Shown: positions 36,538-46,829, counted from the stretch's first letter. The stretch: 64,000 nt of DNA from an uncultured Francisellaceae bacterium (GCA_945956915.1 CAMFJH010000007.1:26027-90026); one strand, 5' to 3'. Translations and numbers: made by a program. Notes: generated by a model from the letters alone, not told the origin.

Positions 36538-36669
36538 TTAAGCAAAAAATGAATCCATGTTATAGTGGTCATAAAAATATCTTTTTTTATAGCTATTTAT
36601 TCGTTTTATTTTAGATTTTATAAAAAAATCCTCATTGTCAATTGATGTGTCTTTTAGTTTCTTTTTCAT
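36538..36669 (-). CDS. Small basic protein, 43 aa
   Basis: ATG at 36669 follows AGGAGATTATC and the frame runs to TAA at 36538. The product starts MKKKLKDTSIDNEDFFIK and is rich in Lys, Arg, Tyr and Phe, with no TM. It ends 18 bp before the ferritin-like start codon. The strong ribosome site supports translation; function unknown. Confidence 0.5.
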   Translation of the reverse strand: MKKKLKDTSIDNEDFFIKSKIKRINSYKKRYFYDHYNMDSFFA

Positions 36670-36688
36670 GATAATCTCCTAATTTTGG

Positions 36689-36748
36689 TTAGCAGTAGCA
36701 CACAAAAATAAGTCTATAAGTTATCTTATGTGAAATTAAAATATTCAT
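36689..36748 (-). CDS. Possible 19-aa leader peptide
   Basis: ATG at 36748 is preceded by AAAGGAGGGCC, an excellent ribosome site, and encodes MNILISHKITYRLIFVCYC. It lies 31 bp after a good promoter and 19 bp before the 43-aa ORF. It may be a leader or a hydrophobic micropeptide. Very short, so tentative. Confidence 0.35.
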   Translation of the reverse strand: MNILISHKITYRLIFVCYC

Positions 36749-36778
36749 TTGGCCCTCCTTTTTACCAATAGGATAATT

Positions 36779-36808
36779 AGTATAAAAGATAAAAAATAAA
36801 AAAGTCAA
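36779..36808 (-). promoter_or_regulatory. Sigma70-type promoter for the leftward small-ORF/ferritin-like operon
   Basis: Minus strand: -35 TTGACT (36808-36803), 18-bp AT-rich spacer, -10 TATACT (36784-36779). Transcription would start near 36772 and enter the 19-aa, 43-aa and ferritin-like genes. Confidence 0.6.
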
Positions 36809-36898
36809 GTACTAAGCAATAAATCTATATAATTTAATTTTTTTTGGTATTTACATTTTTTATTTACAATGTTATGCTATTTTTTTTGTTTTCACTAA

Positions 36899-37102
36899 TT
36901 AGGAGGATTTGTTATGCCAAGTTTTAAACATATTGGAGAAAAAATCGGAAAGGAAGCTGGTCGAATAGGAAAACAAAGATTTTCCTTGAGGAAAAATATT
37001 GATACATGCAGCGAGTTTTTGATCAAGGACAAGTCGAGCCAATACTTTGGCTTCTTTTTCAGAGCCAATTGTTGTATATAAAATAGCAAGTTGTTTATCC
37101 AT
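36899..37102 (-). pseudogene. cutA: cutA, 3'-truncated by a rearrangement
   Basis: From ATG at 37102 the frame encodes MDKQLAILYTTIGSEKEA, then LARLVLDQKLAACINIFPQG, the N-terminal 40 or so residues of the divalent-cation tolerance protein CutA (normally about 105 aa). After about 36975 the similarity ends and the frame runs into sequence antisense to another ORF. The conserved C-terminal half is missing. The start overlaps the ychJ stop, so the pair was once cotranslated. Confidence 0.8.
36914..37081 (+). CDS. 55-aa ORF at the cutA rearrangement junction
   Basis: ATG follows a perfect AGGAGG site. The first 20 or so residues (MPSFKHIGEKIGKEAGRIGK) have a G-x-x-x-G pattern and look like a real gene start; the remainder is read through antisense cutA. 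It is probably the 5' end of a small gene truncated by the same event that removed the cutA 3' half. Confidence 0.4.
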   Translation: MPSFKHIGEKIGKEAGRIGKQRFSLRKNIDTCSEFLIKDKSSQYFGFFFRANCCI

Positions 37103-37490
37103 TATTGTTATGCTTTCCATCCACATAATACCAAACTCCATCTATTAGATGAAATATACTTTTCTCATGCATAGCACTTTGACCATGAGGATATTCAAAT
37201 TTTGCAATAAACTCTACATATCCTATTGCAGGATTTTTGATGTCTATTGCCGCATGTAGAACATTTAGACCCAGCCATTGAATATCGGTATCTTGGCTAG
37301 AATTACGATTATAAGCCAGTAATGCAGGGCCAGTCATTGTTTTTAGAATGTAATCGAATTCATTTTCGACATAAGCTGAATATCTAGAGCGCATAAGTGA
37401 TTCTGGTGTGGCTGCTAATTTCCCCTGTTTTATATATTGCCCACAACATTCATCATACTGTAAGTTTGTTCCGCAAGGGCATTTTTTCAT
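37095..37490 (-). CDS. ychJ: YchJ family protein (SEC-C motif)
   Basis: A 131-aa protein with an N-terminal SEC-C zinc motif (CPCGTNLQYDECCG) and the YchJ core PESLMRSRYSAYV...WLGLNVLHA...GYVEFIAKFE. A small cytosolic protein with an NTF2-like fold; precise function unknown. Its stop overlaps the start of the cutA remnant. Confidence 0.92.
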   Translation of the reverse strand: MKKCPCGTNLQYDECCGQYIKQGKLAATPESLMRSRYSAYVENEFDYILKTMTGPALLAYNRNSSQDTDIQWLGLNVLHAAIDIKNPAIGYVEFIAKFEYPHGQSAMHEKSIFHLIDGVWYYVDGKHNNNG

Positions 37491-37543
37491 GTAATTTACC
37501 TTTTAACCCCAAATAGGGATTTTTACACGATTGTCTTGCATGG

Positions 37544-38974
37544 TCAATTAGTGTTTAAGCCCTTTAATTTATTGGTTTCATTAGTTGTATTGTCTGTCAT
37601 GTTTATAACTTCTATCATTCGTCCAACCGTTAAACCATCTGAGCCTGGAATTTCTTGGTTTAGATCATATTGTGAAGCCAAAGACAGAACTTTTTCAAAT
37701 TCGCGCTTAGATTCTTGAAGTTTGCCTTGATTTCGGGCAATATTGCCCAAAGTAAAATAAGGTAAAATAAAATTAGGATTTAAATAAATAGCCTTTTGCA
37801 ATTCAGACATGCTTTCAGTTATTAACCCTAATTCTTGTAAAATTAAAGCTTTCAAATAATAAGTGTTTTCATTACATTTATCTAAATCAATCGCTTCATC
37901 GGCTAAATCTAAAGCTTCTTTCAACTTTCCTTGGTTTGCTAAAGCAAGAGAAAGAGAACTTAATTTTTCAATGGATTTGTTCTCTTCTAAGGGTTGATAT
38001 ATTTTGTCTTCTATCTTATCTGGAATTAAAGGATTAGGTTCTAGGATAGAGAATAAATCCTTGTTTTCGATAGGCTTAAAAATATCGAAATATTCAAGCT
38101 GTTCTATACAATTTTTTGAACTTGAATTTTCTGTTTTTTTGTAAAAAACTGTACCTGGATACTGCAGTGTCTTAAACATATTAGCTTTAACCAAACAATG
38201 TTCACTTGCGGCTACTGCTAAATATCCACCATCGACAAGAGATTTATAAAGTTTTTCAATGGCACGTTCTGCTTCTTTTGGAACAAAGTACATTAATGAA
38301 TTTTTGCATAATATAATGTCCATTGCTGCTGTGTTATTTTGTAACGAAGGATAGGCATCTGATACTAAATTTAAATACAGTGGTGTGACCATTTTTTTTA
38401 AAAAAGGATCAATTTCAAAACGATTGTGTGAAATTTTTTTAAAATATTTTTCTTTTATGTCTAAGTCAACGTCTCGAAATGACCATTCTGTATAAATACC
38501 CTTTTTCATTCGTTCAAGAGAGTATATATTAATATCACTTGCTAAAAGTGTAATCTTCCAGTTTGATCTATCCGGTATTAATTTGTTAACTAAAATTGCC
38601 AAAGAATAGGCTTCCTCACCTGAAGAACAGGCTGCACTCCATATTCTTAAAACTTTGGTTGTTTTTCTCCGCGATTCAATTAATGCAGGCAAAATTGTTT
38701 TTTCTAAAGCTTCAAAGCTTTGCTTTTCCCTAAAAAAATAGGTTTCGCCAATGGTTAAATGGCTGCCCAGTATTTCAATTTGAGTATGGCTTAAATCCGA
38801 GTTTAGAATCCAATGAATGCAGGCAATGGGATCTTGAAATTTAAAAACTTGAGTGGCGTCTAATAACCCTCTTTCCAGATCGCCCCATTTTTCTTTTGGA
38901 AAACTTAAACCAAATTTTTTTGAAACAAATACACTCAGTAATTCTAAATATTCTTTATCGATGTTAATGGGCAT
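37544..38974 (-). CDS. CheR methyltransferase with C-terminal TPRs (WspC-like)
   Basis: A 476-aa protein. N-terminal CheR domain (about 10-270) with RIWSAACSSGEEAYSLA (SAM-binding) and ILCKNSLMYF; then a linker and TPR repeats (about 320-440). It methylates receptor glutamates using S-adenosylmethionine. The TPR fusion is typical of WspC/FrzF-like enzymes in alternative-function systems. Start overlaps the cheB stop by 11 bp. Confidence 0.92.
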   Translation of the reverse strand: MPINIDKEYLELLSVFVSKKFGLSFPKEKWGDLERGLLDATQVFKFQDPIACIHWILNSDLSHTQIEILGSHLTIGETYFFREKQSFEALEKTILPALIESRRKTTKVLRIWSAACSSGEEAYSLAILVNKLIPDRSNWKITLLASDINIYSLERMKKGIYTEWSFRDVDLDIKEKYFKKISHNRFEIDPFLKKMVTPLYLNLVSDAYPSLQNNTAAMDIILCKNSLMYFVPKEAERAIEKLYKSLVDGGYLAVAASEHCLVKANMFKTLQYPGTVFYKKTENSSSKNCIEQLEYFDIFKPIENKDLFSILEPNPLIPDKIEDKIYQPLEENKSIEKLSSLSLALANQGKLKEALDLADEAIDLDKCNENTYYLKALILQELGLITESMSELQKAIYLNPNFILPYFTLGNIARNQGKLQESKREFEKVLSLASQYDLNQEIPGSDGLTVGRMIEVINMTDNTTNETNKLKGLNTN

Positions 38975-39995
38975 GATTGTTGATCACTCTGGTGTTGATG
39001 AATCTGGCAATTTCTTCGGGTGAAAGTACCTCATTGACCGCACCAATTGCAACCGCTTCTCCTGGCATGCCATTTACAACAGCACTTTCAGCATCTTGAG
39101 CAATGGTAAATGCACCATTATCTTTCATTAATTTTAAACCATTAGCCCCATCATAACCCATGCCCGTTAGCAAAATGCCAAGTGCTTTATTTTTCATAAC
39201 ATGTGCAACAGAATTAAACAAAAAGGAAGCAGATGGGCGATGTCCGTTAATTGGCTCATCTTTAGTCAATTGTATTCGTTTAGCTGCATCTAAACCCATT
39301 TGATGGCTGTCTGGAGCAAGGTAAATAGTTCCACGTTCTAATGTTTCTCCTTGTGTAGCAATCTCAACTTTCAATTTTGAACTTTGATCTAACCATTCCG
39401 CAAGCCCATCCAAAAAACCAGCAGTAATGTGTTGAACAACTAAAATGGGAGGTGAGTCAGTAGATAACTTTTCAAAAATCGTTTTTAAAACAATAGGTCC
39501 ACCTGTTGATACACCGATTGCAATTAATTGAGTATCTAAACTGATCTTATTTGTTTTAGAACTTACATTATCTTGTGGAGATCGTGCTAGACGGTGATGA
39601 CGTTTTACGACTTTTACTTCAGACATCAGTTTAATTGTTTGAATGAGCTCATCAGGACTATCGCTCACAAAATTTATTTTAGGTGCTACAGCAACAGCCC
39701 CTGCTTCTATCGCTTGAAAGGTGGTCGCAACTTCTTGAGTACTGCTATGACCACAAATAATAACGATGGGTACAGGACATAATGACATTATTTGCTGCGT
39801 GGCCGTAATACCATCCATTTTTGGCATGCATAAATCCATGGTAACAACATCTGGTTTTAGCTTTTGAACTTTTAATATAGCCTCTTCACCATCGCTGGCA
39901 GTGCCAATAACCTGAACTTCAGGATCTGAAGTCAATATATGTGTTAATAACTCTTGCTGTATTAACGAATCATCAACTATCAGTACTTTAATCAT
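38964..39995 (-). CDS. cheB: Protein-glutamate methylesterase CheB (WspF-like)
   Basis: 343 aa from the ATG after AAGGAG. Receiver domain with VDDS and phospho-acceptor D in [11 protein letters not shown], then the esterase domain with catalytic S in GVSTGGP, H in VQHI and D in MGYDGANG. It demethylates or deamidates receptors as negative feedback. Overlaps the upstream MCP stop by 8 bp. Confidence 0.95.
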   Translation of the reverse strand: MIKVLIVDDSLIQQELLTHILTSDPEVQVIGTASDGEEAILKVQKLKPDVVTMDLCMPKMDGITATQQIMSLCPVPIVIICGHSSTQEVATTFQAIEAGAVAVAPKINFVSDSPDELIQTIKLMSEVKVVKRHHRLARSPQDNVSSKTNKISLDTQLIAIGVSTGGPIVLKTIFEKLSTDSPPILVVQHITAGFLDGLAEWLDQSSKLKVEIATQGETLERGTIYLAPDSHQMGLDAAKRIQLTKDEPINGHRPSASFLFNSVAHVMKNKALGILLTGMGYDGANGLKLMKDNGAFTIAQDAESAVVNGMPGEAVAIGAVNEVLSPEEIARFINTRVINNHAH

Positions 39996-41787
39996 TAAAT
40001 ATCTCCTTGCTGCCTGTTTCAGACACATTTTTTAGTTTATACTGGCTAACCAATTGTTTTAATTTTTTACCGATTTCTTTAATGCTTTTAGCAGCCAATT
40101 CCAGTTGTTTTGAACCATCAACATTTTGAAAAGTAGCGGTTTTTATGTTCTCCATTGCAACAGCTGCTTGTTCCATTCCCACCAATTGCTGCTGTGTGGT
40201 AGCTGCAATTTGAGAAGCATCTCGTGAAGACTCGGCTACCGTATGAACCAGAGTTAAAATGGATTGCCCTGTTTCTTCGGATTGTTTTACTCCAGCTTCA
40301 ACCGATTTACTACCTTGCTCTGTGGCCATCACAGCAGAATTGGTTGCTTTTTGAATATCACTCAATACCGCTCTTACATCAGAGGTAGCTTGTTTGGATT
40401 GATTGGCTAATGTCTTCACTTCTTGTGCGACAATCGCGAATCCCCTGCCCTGCTCTCCTGCCTTTGCAGCTTCAATCGAGGCATTGACAGAAAGTAGATT
40501 AGATTGTTGCGCCATATCCTCAACGGTTGTAATGATTGTACCAATAGATTGAGTTTGCTCACTTAAACGGACCATGCTTTCTGCGATTAAATCCATTTGA
40601 CTTTGAATTTGATTGGTCATTACATTCATTTCATCAGCAGCTTTTTTACCCTTTTTAGAAACTTCACTAGAATTTTGTGAAGAGTCTAAAATGGATTTGG
40701 CTTTTTCAGAGGCCATCAATGAAGTTTGTTTTACTTCTTCAATAGTTGCAGTTGTTTGAGTAATCGCAGTCGCCGTTTGAGATGAGCTCGAGACTAATTC
40801 AGAAGTGGCCGCAGAAATTTGGCTGAGTGATGTTTCGAGTTGATTAATGACTTCAAACATTTCAGAAGATAACTTATGTAAATTTTGTGCCATTTTTTGA
40901 AAAGCTTTACCTAAAACATCATTAGAAGATTGTAATTTTATCTCAGTAGTTAAATCACCAGTTGAAATTTGTTTGGCTGAGGCTGCAACGGTTTGGAGCC
41001 ACGTTGTCATTCGTGAAAAACTATTGGCTAAAATACCCACTTCATCACGTCTGTCCAAAGCACTTAAATGTATAGAAGAAATATCTCCTAGCGTTATCGC
41101 TTCGGCAGCTGAAGATATTTCCTTGAGTGGTCGTGCAATTAAACGATTTAGAATCCAGGTAAATCCTATGATAATTAAAAAAGCAACAATTCCCATGATG
41201 ACATATAAAAATGATGCTTTCACAGCTTCTTTATGTGCAAGAATCAGTAAGTCTACGACATTTTTGTGTGTGTTTTCTAGTAATTCAATTGTTTGATTTC
41301 CTAAATTATCGTAATTTTCATATTGAATTCCTGTTGCTAATGCTTTTGCTTCATTTGATTTTCCGGCTGCAATTAAAGGTAATAGAGTATTTTCGTTAAC
41401 CTTATCTATTTCATTTCTCAGGTTCAGAATCTGCTTATATTTTTCAAGAAACTGTGGGTCGTTTTTTGCTATGTTTAAAATATCATTTTTAATAATATTT
41501 CTTTCACCTTCAGTTTTTTTAATAAATTGATAAGTTTTTTGTATTTCAGAAGGGTCACTTAAAGTTGATAATTTTAAAACAGAAGTTTGCGAGTCACTTT
41601 CATTATCGCGAAGTTTTATTAAGTTTTCAAGTAACAATAAATCATGATTTAAAAATATTTTATTGGTATTGTCTAAAAGCCTAATGGTTGAATAAGACAC
41701 AACAATGACTATCAATAATATTAGAAAAATAACGCTATAAGTTAAAGACAGTTTCATTCCTGTACGCATATTAGCAAACCAACGCAT
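39988..41787 (-). CDS. Methyl-accepting chemotaxis protein 1
   Basis: A 599-aa receptor: TM1 (about 10-32), 4HB-type periplasmic sensor (33-190), TM2 (about 191-212), HAMP (213-265), and cytoplasmic signalling domain with the hairpin tip [21 protein letters not shown]. No C-terminal CheR-tethering pentapeptide. Close paralogue of the second MCP at 44590. Confidence 0.95.
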   Translation of the reverse strand: MRWFANMRTGMKLSLTYSVIFLILLIVIVVSYSTIRLLDNTNKIFLNHDLLLLENLIKLRDNESDSQTSVLKLSTLSDPSEIQKTYQFIKKTEGERNIIKNDILNIAKNDPQFLEKYKQILNLRNEIDKVNENTLLPLIAAGKSNEAKALATGIQYENYDNLGNQTIELLENTHKNVVDLLILAHKEAVKASFLYVIMGIVAFLIIIGFTWILNRLIARPLKEISSAAEAITLGDISSIHLSALDRRDEVGILANSFSRMTTWLQTVAASAKQISTGDLTTEIKLQSSNDVLGKAFQKMAQNLHKLSSEMFEVINQLETSLSQISAATSELVSSSSQTATAITQTTATIEEVKQTSLMASEKAKSILDSSQNSSEVSKKGKKAADEMNVMTNQIQSQMDLIAESMVRLSEQTQSIGTIITTVEDMAQQSNLLSVNASIEAAKAGEQGRGFAIVAQEVKTLANQSKQATSDVRAVLSDIQKATNSAVMATEQGSKSVEAGVKQSEETGQSILTLVHTVAESSRDASQIAATTQQQLVGMEQAAVAMENIKTATFQNVDGSKQLELAAKSIKEIGKKLKQLVSQYKLKNVSETGSKEIFND

Positions 41788-41798
41788 ATTTCACCTCT

Positions 41799-42335
41799 CT
41801 AATTAAATGAGTCATTTACAATAAGATTTTTATCAGAAGCCAATTTTAAAGGATCAAGAACTACCAATTGATCATTGCTAACCCCTTTTAAATATTCAGC
41901 TCGTATCCCAGATAACATGGGTAAACTGGTTTGAAGTTCATTAACTGGGATAAATCGAAGACCTGAAATATTATCAGCAATAATACCAAAAATAGCATCT
42001 TCGGTTTCTATTACAACCACTTTTGCTTCTTGTGTAGAATTTTGTTTGGGTAAATCAAAAATTTTCTTAATGTCAATTACAGGTATAACATGACCTCGTA
42101 CATTAATAATCCCAACAATAAATGAAGGTACGCCAGGCAAAAAAGTAAGGTCATTCAATAAGAGTATTTTGGTGACATACTGCGATTCCAATCCATATTT
42201 TTCACCCGAGATCTGAAATTCTAATATTTCAAAGGTTGTTTGTTCAATCACTATAGAAGGTTCTTCTGCTAAAAATTCAGCTCTTTTCTTTAAAATTGCA
42301 TTTTTTTCTGCCAAAGTATAAGAAGAATTGTTCAT
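41799..42335 (-). CDS. cheW: CheW adaptor 1
   Basis: A 178-aa CheW (residues 35-170: FEILEFQISGEKYGLESQYV, FIVGIINVRGHVIPVIDI) with an extra 30-residue charged N-terminus. It links receptors to CheA. Placed between the cheA and MCP1 genes. Confidence 0.93.
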   Translation of the reverse strand: MNNSSYTLAEKNAILKKRAEFLAEEPSIVIEQTTFEILEFQISGEKYGLESQYVTKILLLNDLTFLPGVPSFIVGIINVRGHVIPVIDIKKIFDLPKQNSTQEAKVVVIETEDAIFGIIADNISGLRFIPVNELQTSLPMLSGIRAEYLKGVSNDQLVVLDPLKLASDKNLIVNDSFN

Positions 42336-42349
42336 ATTGAATACTTCCT

Positions 42350-44593
42350 TTAAGTTGCAAATCTGCCAATCAGTTCTAACAATAAGCTACTGTCAAAAGT
42401 CCCTTTTGTGATATAAGCACTTGCGCCCACATCAATCCCTCGTGTTTTATCTTCTACTGTTTCTCGTGCTGTTACTAAAATAACAGGTAAATTTGATAGA
42501 TCATCACTTTTTCTGACTTTTTCAGTTAATTCAAAACCATTCATGTTTGGCATATCAACATCCGAGACTATAGCAGAAAAACTATGACTTCTGACTGTGT
42601 TCCAAGCATCTAAACCATCTACCGCAGTAGTAACTGTGTAACCTGCTAATTCTAAAATGTTTTTCAAAAGCATTCTTGTAGTAATAGAATCTTCAGCCAA
42701 TAAAATATGTTTCTTAGCGTTGTTTTCTAGATCCTGTGTTTGAGTAAAAGAATTTGTTTTCAAAGAAAGTACGGCATGAATTAAATCTGAAACATTTAAA
42801 ATAGGTACAGGTTTTCCTGTGCCCAATATAGTAGCGGCTGCAATATTTTTTATTCTAATTAAAGGTTTCATGAAGTTTTTAACAATGATTTCTTGTTCGT
42901 TGATAATATCGTCTACAACAAAGGCAACTCTTTTTTCTGCTATGGCAATAACCAGGATAAAAATATAGTCCTGTTGCTTTGTGTTTTGTATGGTTTTACT
43001 GTGTTCTAATCCTAATACAGTAGATAACCAAACTAAGGCAGTTGTTTTTCCTTCATATTTGATTGCTTCACGATTTTCTACTGTACAAATGCTGTCTGTT
43101 TGAACTCTAAGTATTCTTTCTAAGTTTGCAGTAGGTATAATATACTCTTGATTTGAAACTTTGATGAGAACGCCTTTAAAGGTTGCGATCACCAAAGGTA
43201 AACGTATACTGATGGTTGTGCCTTTATTCAGAACAGTTTTGATAGCCAAAGTACCGGATATTTTTTCAATTTTTTCTCGAATAATGGCCATTCCTAACCC
43301 ACGGCCAGAGAGATCAGTGACTATTGTACTTGTCGAAATACCCGATTGAAAAATCAGTTCTAAAGCATCTTGATCACTCATTTTTTCTGATTCTTCTTTG
43401 GAAAGAATACCTTGTTTTATTGCAGATTGTTTTACAACCTCTAAATTGATTCCGGCACCATCATCTGTGAGCTCAATCATGATTTCATTGCCACTTAATT
43501 GATCAATCGTAATTTTAAGTTGCCCAACTTTTAGTTTTCCCATGGCTGTTCTTTGTTCAGGTTTTTCCAATCCATGATCAATAGCATTTCGTACTAAATG
43601 AAGCAAAACATCTTTCATTTCTTCAAGTATACGTTTATCAATTTCAACCTCTGCACCTTTAATTTCAAAATTAATTTCTTTATCAAGGCTTCTACTTAAA
43701 TCACGCACAATTTTTGGAAAAACATTTAATAAAGTTGAAAAGGGCCACATTAAAATTTTCTTGGTGTCTTCTAATAGATTATCAATGCCTGTGCTAAACA
43801 CATGTAAATCTCGCTCAAGGTTTTTAGCAATGTCATCAATTTTAAATGTTAATTCTTTAACATGATTCTCATTCCAGCTAAGATATTCCAAAATCTTTTT
43901 TTGGCAATTCAGAGATTTTTCTGAAGTGTTAGAGTTTAGTAGCTCCCTTTTTAGCAAGGATCTATCCGGCATTATTTTTTCTATTTCTTTCTTGGCTAAA
44001 AAAACATTGTTTTTCAAGTCGCTCATTTCTGAAATTCTTTGTTTTAAGTATAATTTGGTTGTCAACATTTCTTCAGCTTGCATTAAAAGCATATCTAGTT
44101 TCGATGTTGCAATACGCACAGTATCAATTGTATCCTGAGAAGTGGTTTCTTGAATTTTAAGTTTTTTGAGGTTTGCATTTTTTTCGGTTGGTAGGTTATG
44201 TATTTTAGCTAATTGTTCTAGCAATATGTTCAAGTCGTTTTCACCCAGTGGTTGTTCAGTGTTTTCTATTAAACTTAAAATAGTATCATTTACTTTATGC
44301 AGCACATCTAATTGTTGTGCATTTGGAATAATGTGTGTGTTTTTCCAAGATGAAAAGATATCTTCTAATTTTTGACAAATGGATTCTACATTGAGTAGGT
44401 TAACAGCGCGTGCACCGCTTTTTAAGCTGTGTACTTCTCTAAAGATCTCTTCAATCAGTTTTAGGCTCGATTCTGAGTTTTCTTGTTTTTCAAGATTTAA
44501 TAGAAATGTTGAAATATTTTGAATGCGATCTTTAGCTTCTTGTTTAAAAGTTTCGATAAGTTTGTTTAAAAAAGCATCATTTTTTGTGTTCAT
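42350..44593 (-). CDS. cheA: Hybrid chemotaxis kinase CheA-REC (WspE-like)
   Basis: A 747-aa kinase: Hpt with phospho-acceptor H55 (EVHSLKSGARA), a linker/P3-like dimerisation region, HATPase with HLVRNAIDHGLE, DDGAGI and GRGLGMAII, a CheW-like domain, and a C-terminal receiver with AEDS and SDVDMPNMNG. No separate P2 domain. The fused receiver and absence of a free CheY mark an alternative-function (Wsp/Frz-like) system. Start overlaps the MCP2 stop by 4 bp. Confidence 0.94.
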   Translation of the reverse strand: MNTKNDAFLNKLIETFKQEAKDRIQNISTFLLNLEKQENSESSLKLIEEIFREVHSLKSGARAVNLLNVESICQKLEDIFSSWKNTHIIPNAQQLDVLHKVNDTILSLIENTEQPLGENDLNILLEQLAKIHNLPTEKNANLKKLKIQETTSQDTIDTVRIATSKLDMLLMQAEEMLTTKLYLKQRISEMSDLKNNVFLAKKEIEKIMPDRSLLKRELLNSNTSEKSLNCQKKILEYLSWNENHVKELTFKIDDIAKNLERDLHVFSTGIDNLLEDTKKILMWPFSTLLNVFPKIVRDLSRSLDKEINFEIKGAEVEIDKRILEEMKDVLLHLVRNAIDHGLEKPEQRTAMGKLKVGQLKITIDQLSGNEIMIELTDDGAGINLEVVKQSAIKQGILSKEESEKMSDQDALELIFQSGISTSTIVTDLSGRGLGMAIIREKIEKISGTLAIKTVLNKGTTISIRLPLVIATFKGVLIKVSNQEYIIPTANLERILRVQTDSICTVENREAIKYEGKTTALVWLSTVLGLEHSKTIQNTKQQDYIFILVIAIAEKRVAFVVDDIINEQEIIVKNFMKPLIRIKNIAAATILGTGKPVPILNVSDLIHAVLSLKTNSFTQTQDLENNAKKHILLAEDSITTRMLLKNILELAGYTVTTAVDGLDAWNTVRSHSFSAIVSDVDMPNMNGFELTEKVRKSDDLSNLPVILVTARETVEDKTRGIDVGASAYITKGTFDSSLLLELIGRFAT

Positions 44594-46251
44594 GCGCCTT
44601 CTGCATTATTATTAAGTTCATATTGATTAATTAGGTTTTTTAATTTTTTACCTAATGATTTTATGTTTTTTGTTGCAACTTCGAGTTGTTTAGAACCTTC
44701 AACATTTTGAAAAGTTGCTTGTTTAATGTTTTCCATTGCAATCGCAGCTTGTTCCATTCCAACCAGTTGTTGATTAGTGGTTGCTGCAATTTGTGAAGCA
44801 TCGCGTGAAGATTCATTGACCGTGCTGACCAAACTTAAAATAGATTGCCCTGTTTCTGCAGATTTTTTAACCCCTGCTTCCACGGATTTACTGCCTTGCT
44901 CCGTGGCCATAACTGCAGCACTCGTGGCTTTTTGAATATCGCTAAGCACAGCCCTTACTTGAGTTGTCGCTTCTTTAGATTGATTGGCTAAGCTTTTTAC
45001 TTCTTGTGCAACGATCGCGAATCCTCTGCCTTGTTCTCCTGCTTTGGCGGCTTCTATAGAGGCATTAACGGATAATAAATTAGATTGTTGAGCCATATCC
45101 TCTACTGCTGTAATAATAGAACCAATTGCTTGGCTTTGTTCACTTAAGCGCACCATACTTTCCGCAATTAAATCCATTTGCCCTTGCATGTGATTGGTCA
45201 TTTGGTTGATTTCATCTGCAGCCTTTTTACCAGCATTGGAAATTTCAGTTGATTTTTGTGAAGATTCGGAAATGCTTTTTGCTTTTTGACTGGCCATAAG
45301 TGAAGTTTGCTTTACCTCATCAATGGTTGTTGTTGTTTCGCTGATTGCAGTTGCTGTTTCAGAAGCACTGGCTACTAATTGTGCAGTGGCTGTTGCAATT
45401 TCATTCACCGAAGCTTCCAAAAGATTGATTACTTCTGAAAGCTCTTTTGTGAGTTCCCGTAGATTAGATCTCATTGTTTGAAAAGTATTGGCTAAGAGCC
45501 CTACTTCATCTGTTCTGCCTACTGAACTTAATCGAGTAATAGACAAATCACCTTCTGAAATTAATTTTGCAGATAATGAAATCTCTTTAAGAGGATTGGC
45601 GATAGATCGATTAAGCATCCAAGTGAGCATAATCACGATAAGCATAGCTAGAACACCCATGGCTATAAACAATTTATTAGCATTAGAAACTTGTTTGTCT
45701 GAAAGAACAAGCGACTCATTGACATGTAATCGAACTTCATTGAGTACACTAACAATGTCTTCTCCCAAACTACTATATTTGGGGTAAATATAATCTGCAA
45801 CTAAATTTTTTGCTTCGATTATTTTTCCTTGAGCAACAAGAGGGAGAAATTTTTCATTGATTGCACGGTCAATTTCATTTTTTGCAACTTTAATGTTTTC
45901 ATATTTTTTTGTTAGTGTTTTATTGTCTTTGTCTAAGTTTAATATTTCACTTTCAATCGTTGTTTGTTCGTTGATTTTTTGTTTTAGTAATCCACTCAAT
46001 TTATCTAATTCATTTTTATCAGTAGTCATGGCAATCATCAGCGCTGTAGCTTCTAAATTACTTTGGCTATCACGCAATAGAATTAAATTTTCTAGAAGTG
46101 CTAAATCATATTTAAAAAAAGTTTTATTTGTTTTATCTAAAAATTTAATGGTTGAATAAGAAAGTGTCATAAGACTCATCAAAATAATAATAATCAGAGC
46201 AAAACTCAAGGAAAGTTTTGTTTTAGTATTCATGTTCGCAAACCAATTCAT
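44590..46251 (-). CDS. Methyl-accepting chemotaxis protein 2
   Basis: A 553-aa receptor with TM1 (about 10-32), 4HB sensor, TM2 (about 191-213), HAMP and signalling domain (tip [21 protein letters not shown]). The signalling half is nearly the same as in MCP1 while the sensor halves differ, so the two arose by duplication followed by sensor divergence. Confidence 0.95.
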   Translation of the reverse strand: MNWFANMNTKTKLSLSFALIIIILMSLMTLSYSTIKFLDKTNKTFFKYDLALLENLILLRDSQSNLEATALMIAMTTDKNELDKLSGLLKQKINEQTTIESEILNLDKDNKTLTKKYENIKVAKNEIDRAINEKFLPLVAQGKIIEAKNLVADYIYPKYSSLGEDIVSVLNEVRLHVNESLVLSDKQVSNANKLFIAMGVLAMLIVIMLTWMLNRSIANPLKEISLSAKLISEGDLSITRLSSVGRTDEVGLLANTFQTMRSNLRELTKELSEVINLLEASVNEIATATAQLVASASETATAISETTTTIDEVKQTSLMASQKAKSISESSQKSTEISNAGKKAADEINQMTNHMQGQMDLIAESMVRLSEQSQAIGSIITAVEDMAQQSNLLSVNASIEAAKAGEQGRGFAIVAQEVKSLANQSKEATTQVRAVLSDIQKATSAAVMATEQGSKSVEAGVKKSAETGQSILSLVSTVNESSRDASQIAATTNQQLVGMEQAAIAMENIKQATFQNVEGSKQLEVATKNIKSLGKKLKNLINQYELNNNAEGA

Positions 46252-46280
46252 AGTGCCCCCTATAGATGTCTGTCTACAAC

Positions 46281-46682
46281 TTATAATTTGTTGATATTAA
46301 GAACATGTATTATCCCAACCTTATCTTTTATAATTTTATCTATACATTCAATTCCAGCTATTACATCAGTACCTGACACGGTAGAAGAATCCATAAATTC
46401 ATAAAAACTTACATGATTTACAATAAAAGTCATGATTTGTTGTTGGTTTTTCACTATCAATAACAAGTCCTCTAATTGGGATTCTGCAGGTTTTAAACCA
46501 AGGCGTTGGCGGATATCCAATACAGGTATTAATTGACCTTGCATATTAATAACACCTAACATTCCTTTTGGTATATCGGGTACAGGCGTTATTTCGACTA
46601 TTCGGACAATACGTTTTACATCAGAGGAAGGCAATGCAAAGCGTTGCTCGTCTAGCAAAAAAACAATAAAGGATTGAGTCAT
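46281..46682 (-). CDS. CheW adaptor 2 (WspB-like)
   Basis: About 133 aa from MTQSFIVFLLDEQRFALPS; upstream ATG (46694) and TTG (46730) are less likely. Compact CheW domain with MLGVINMQGQLIPVLDIRQRLG. First gene of the leftward array. Confidence 0.9.
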   Translation of the reverse strand: MTQSFIVFLLDEQRFALPSSDVKRIVRIVEITPVPDIPKGMLGVINMQGQLIPVLDIRQRLGLKPAESQLEDLLLIVKNQQQIMTFIVNHVSFYEFMDSSTVSGTDVIAGIECIDKIIKDKVGIIHVLNINKL

Positions 46683-46829
46683 TAAGCTTACCATATATTG
46701 CAAGATAGCACTAAAGTATTGAACTTTCAAAACCTATTATTAATCATGTTATTGTTAATATGCTTGACTTTTAGAAATATACCTACTAATTACTTAGAAT
46801 ATGATCAAATAGATAAAATATAGTGCATT

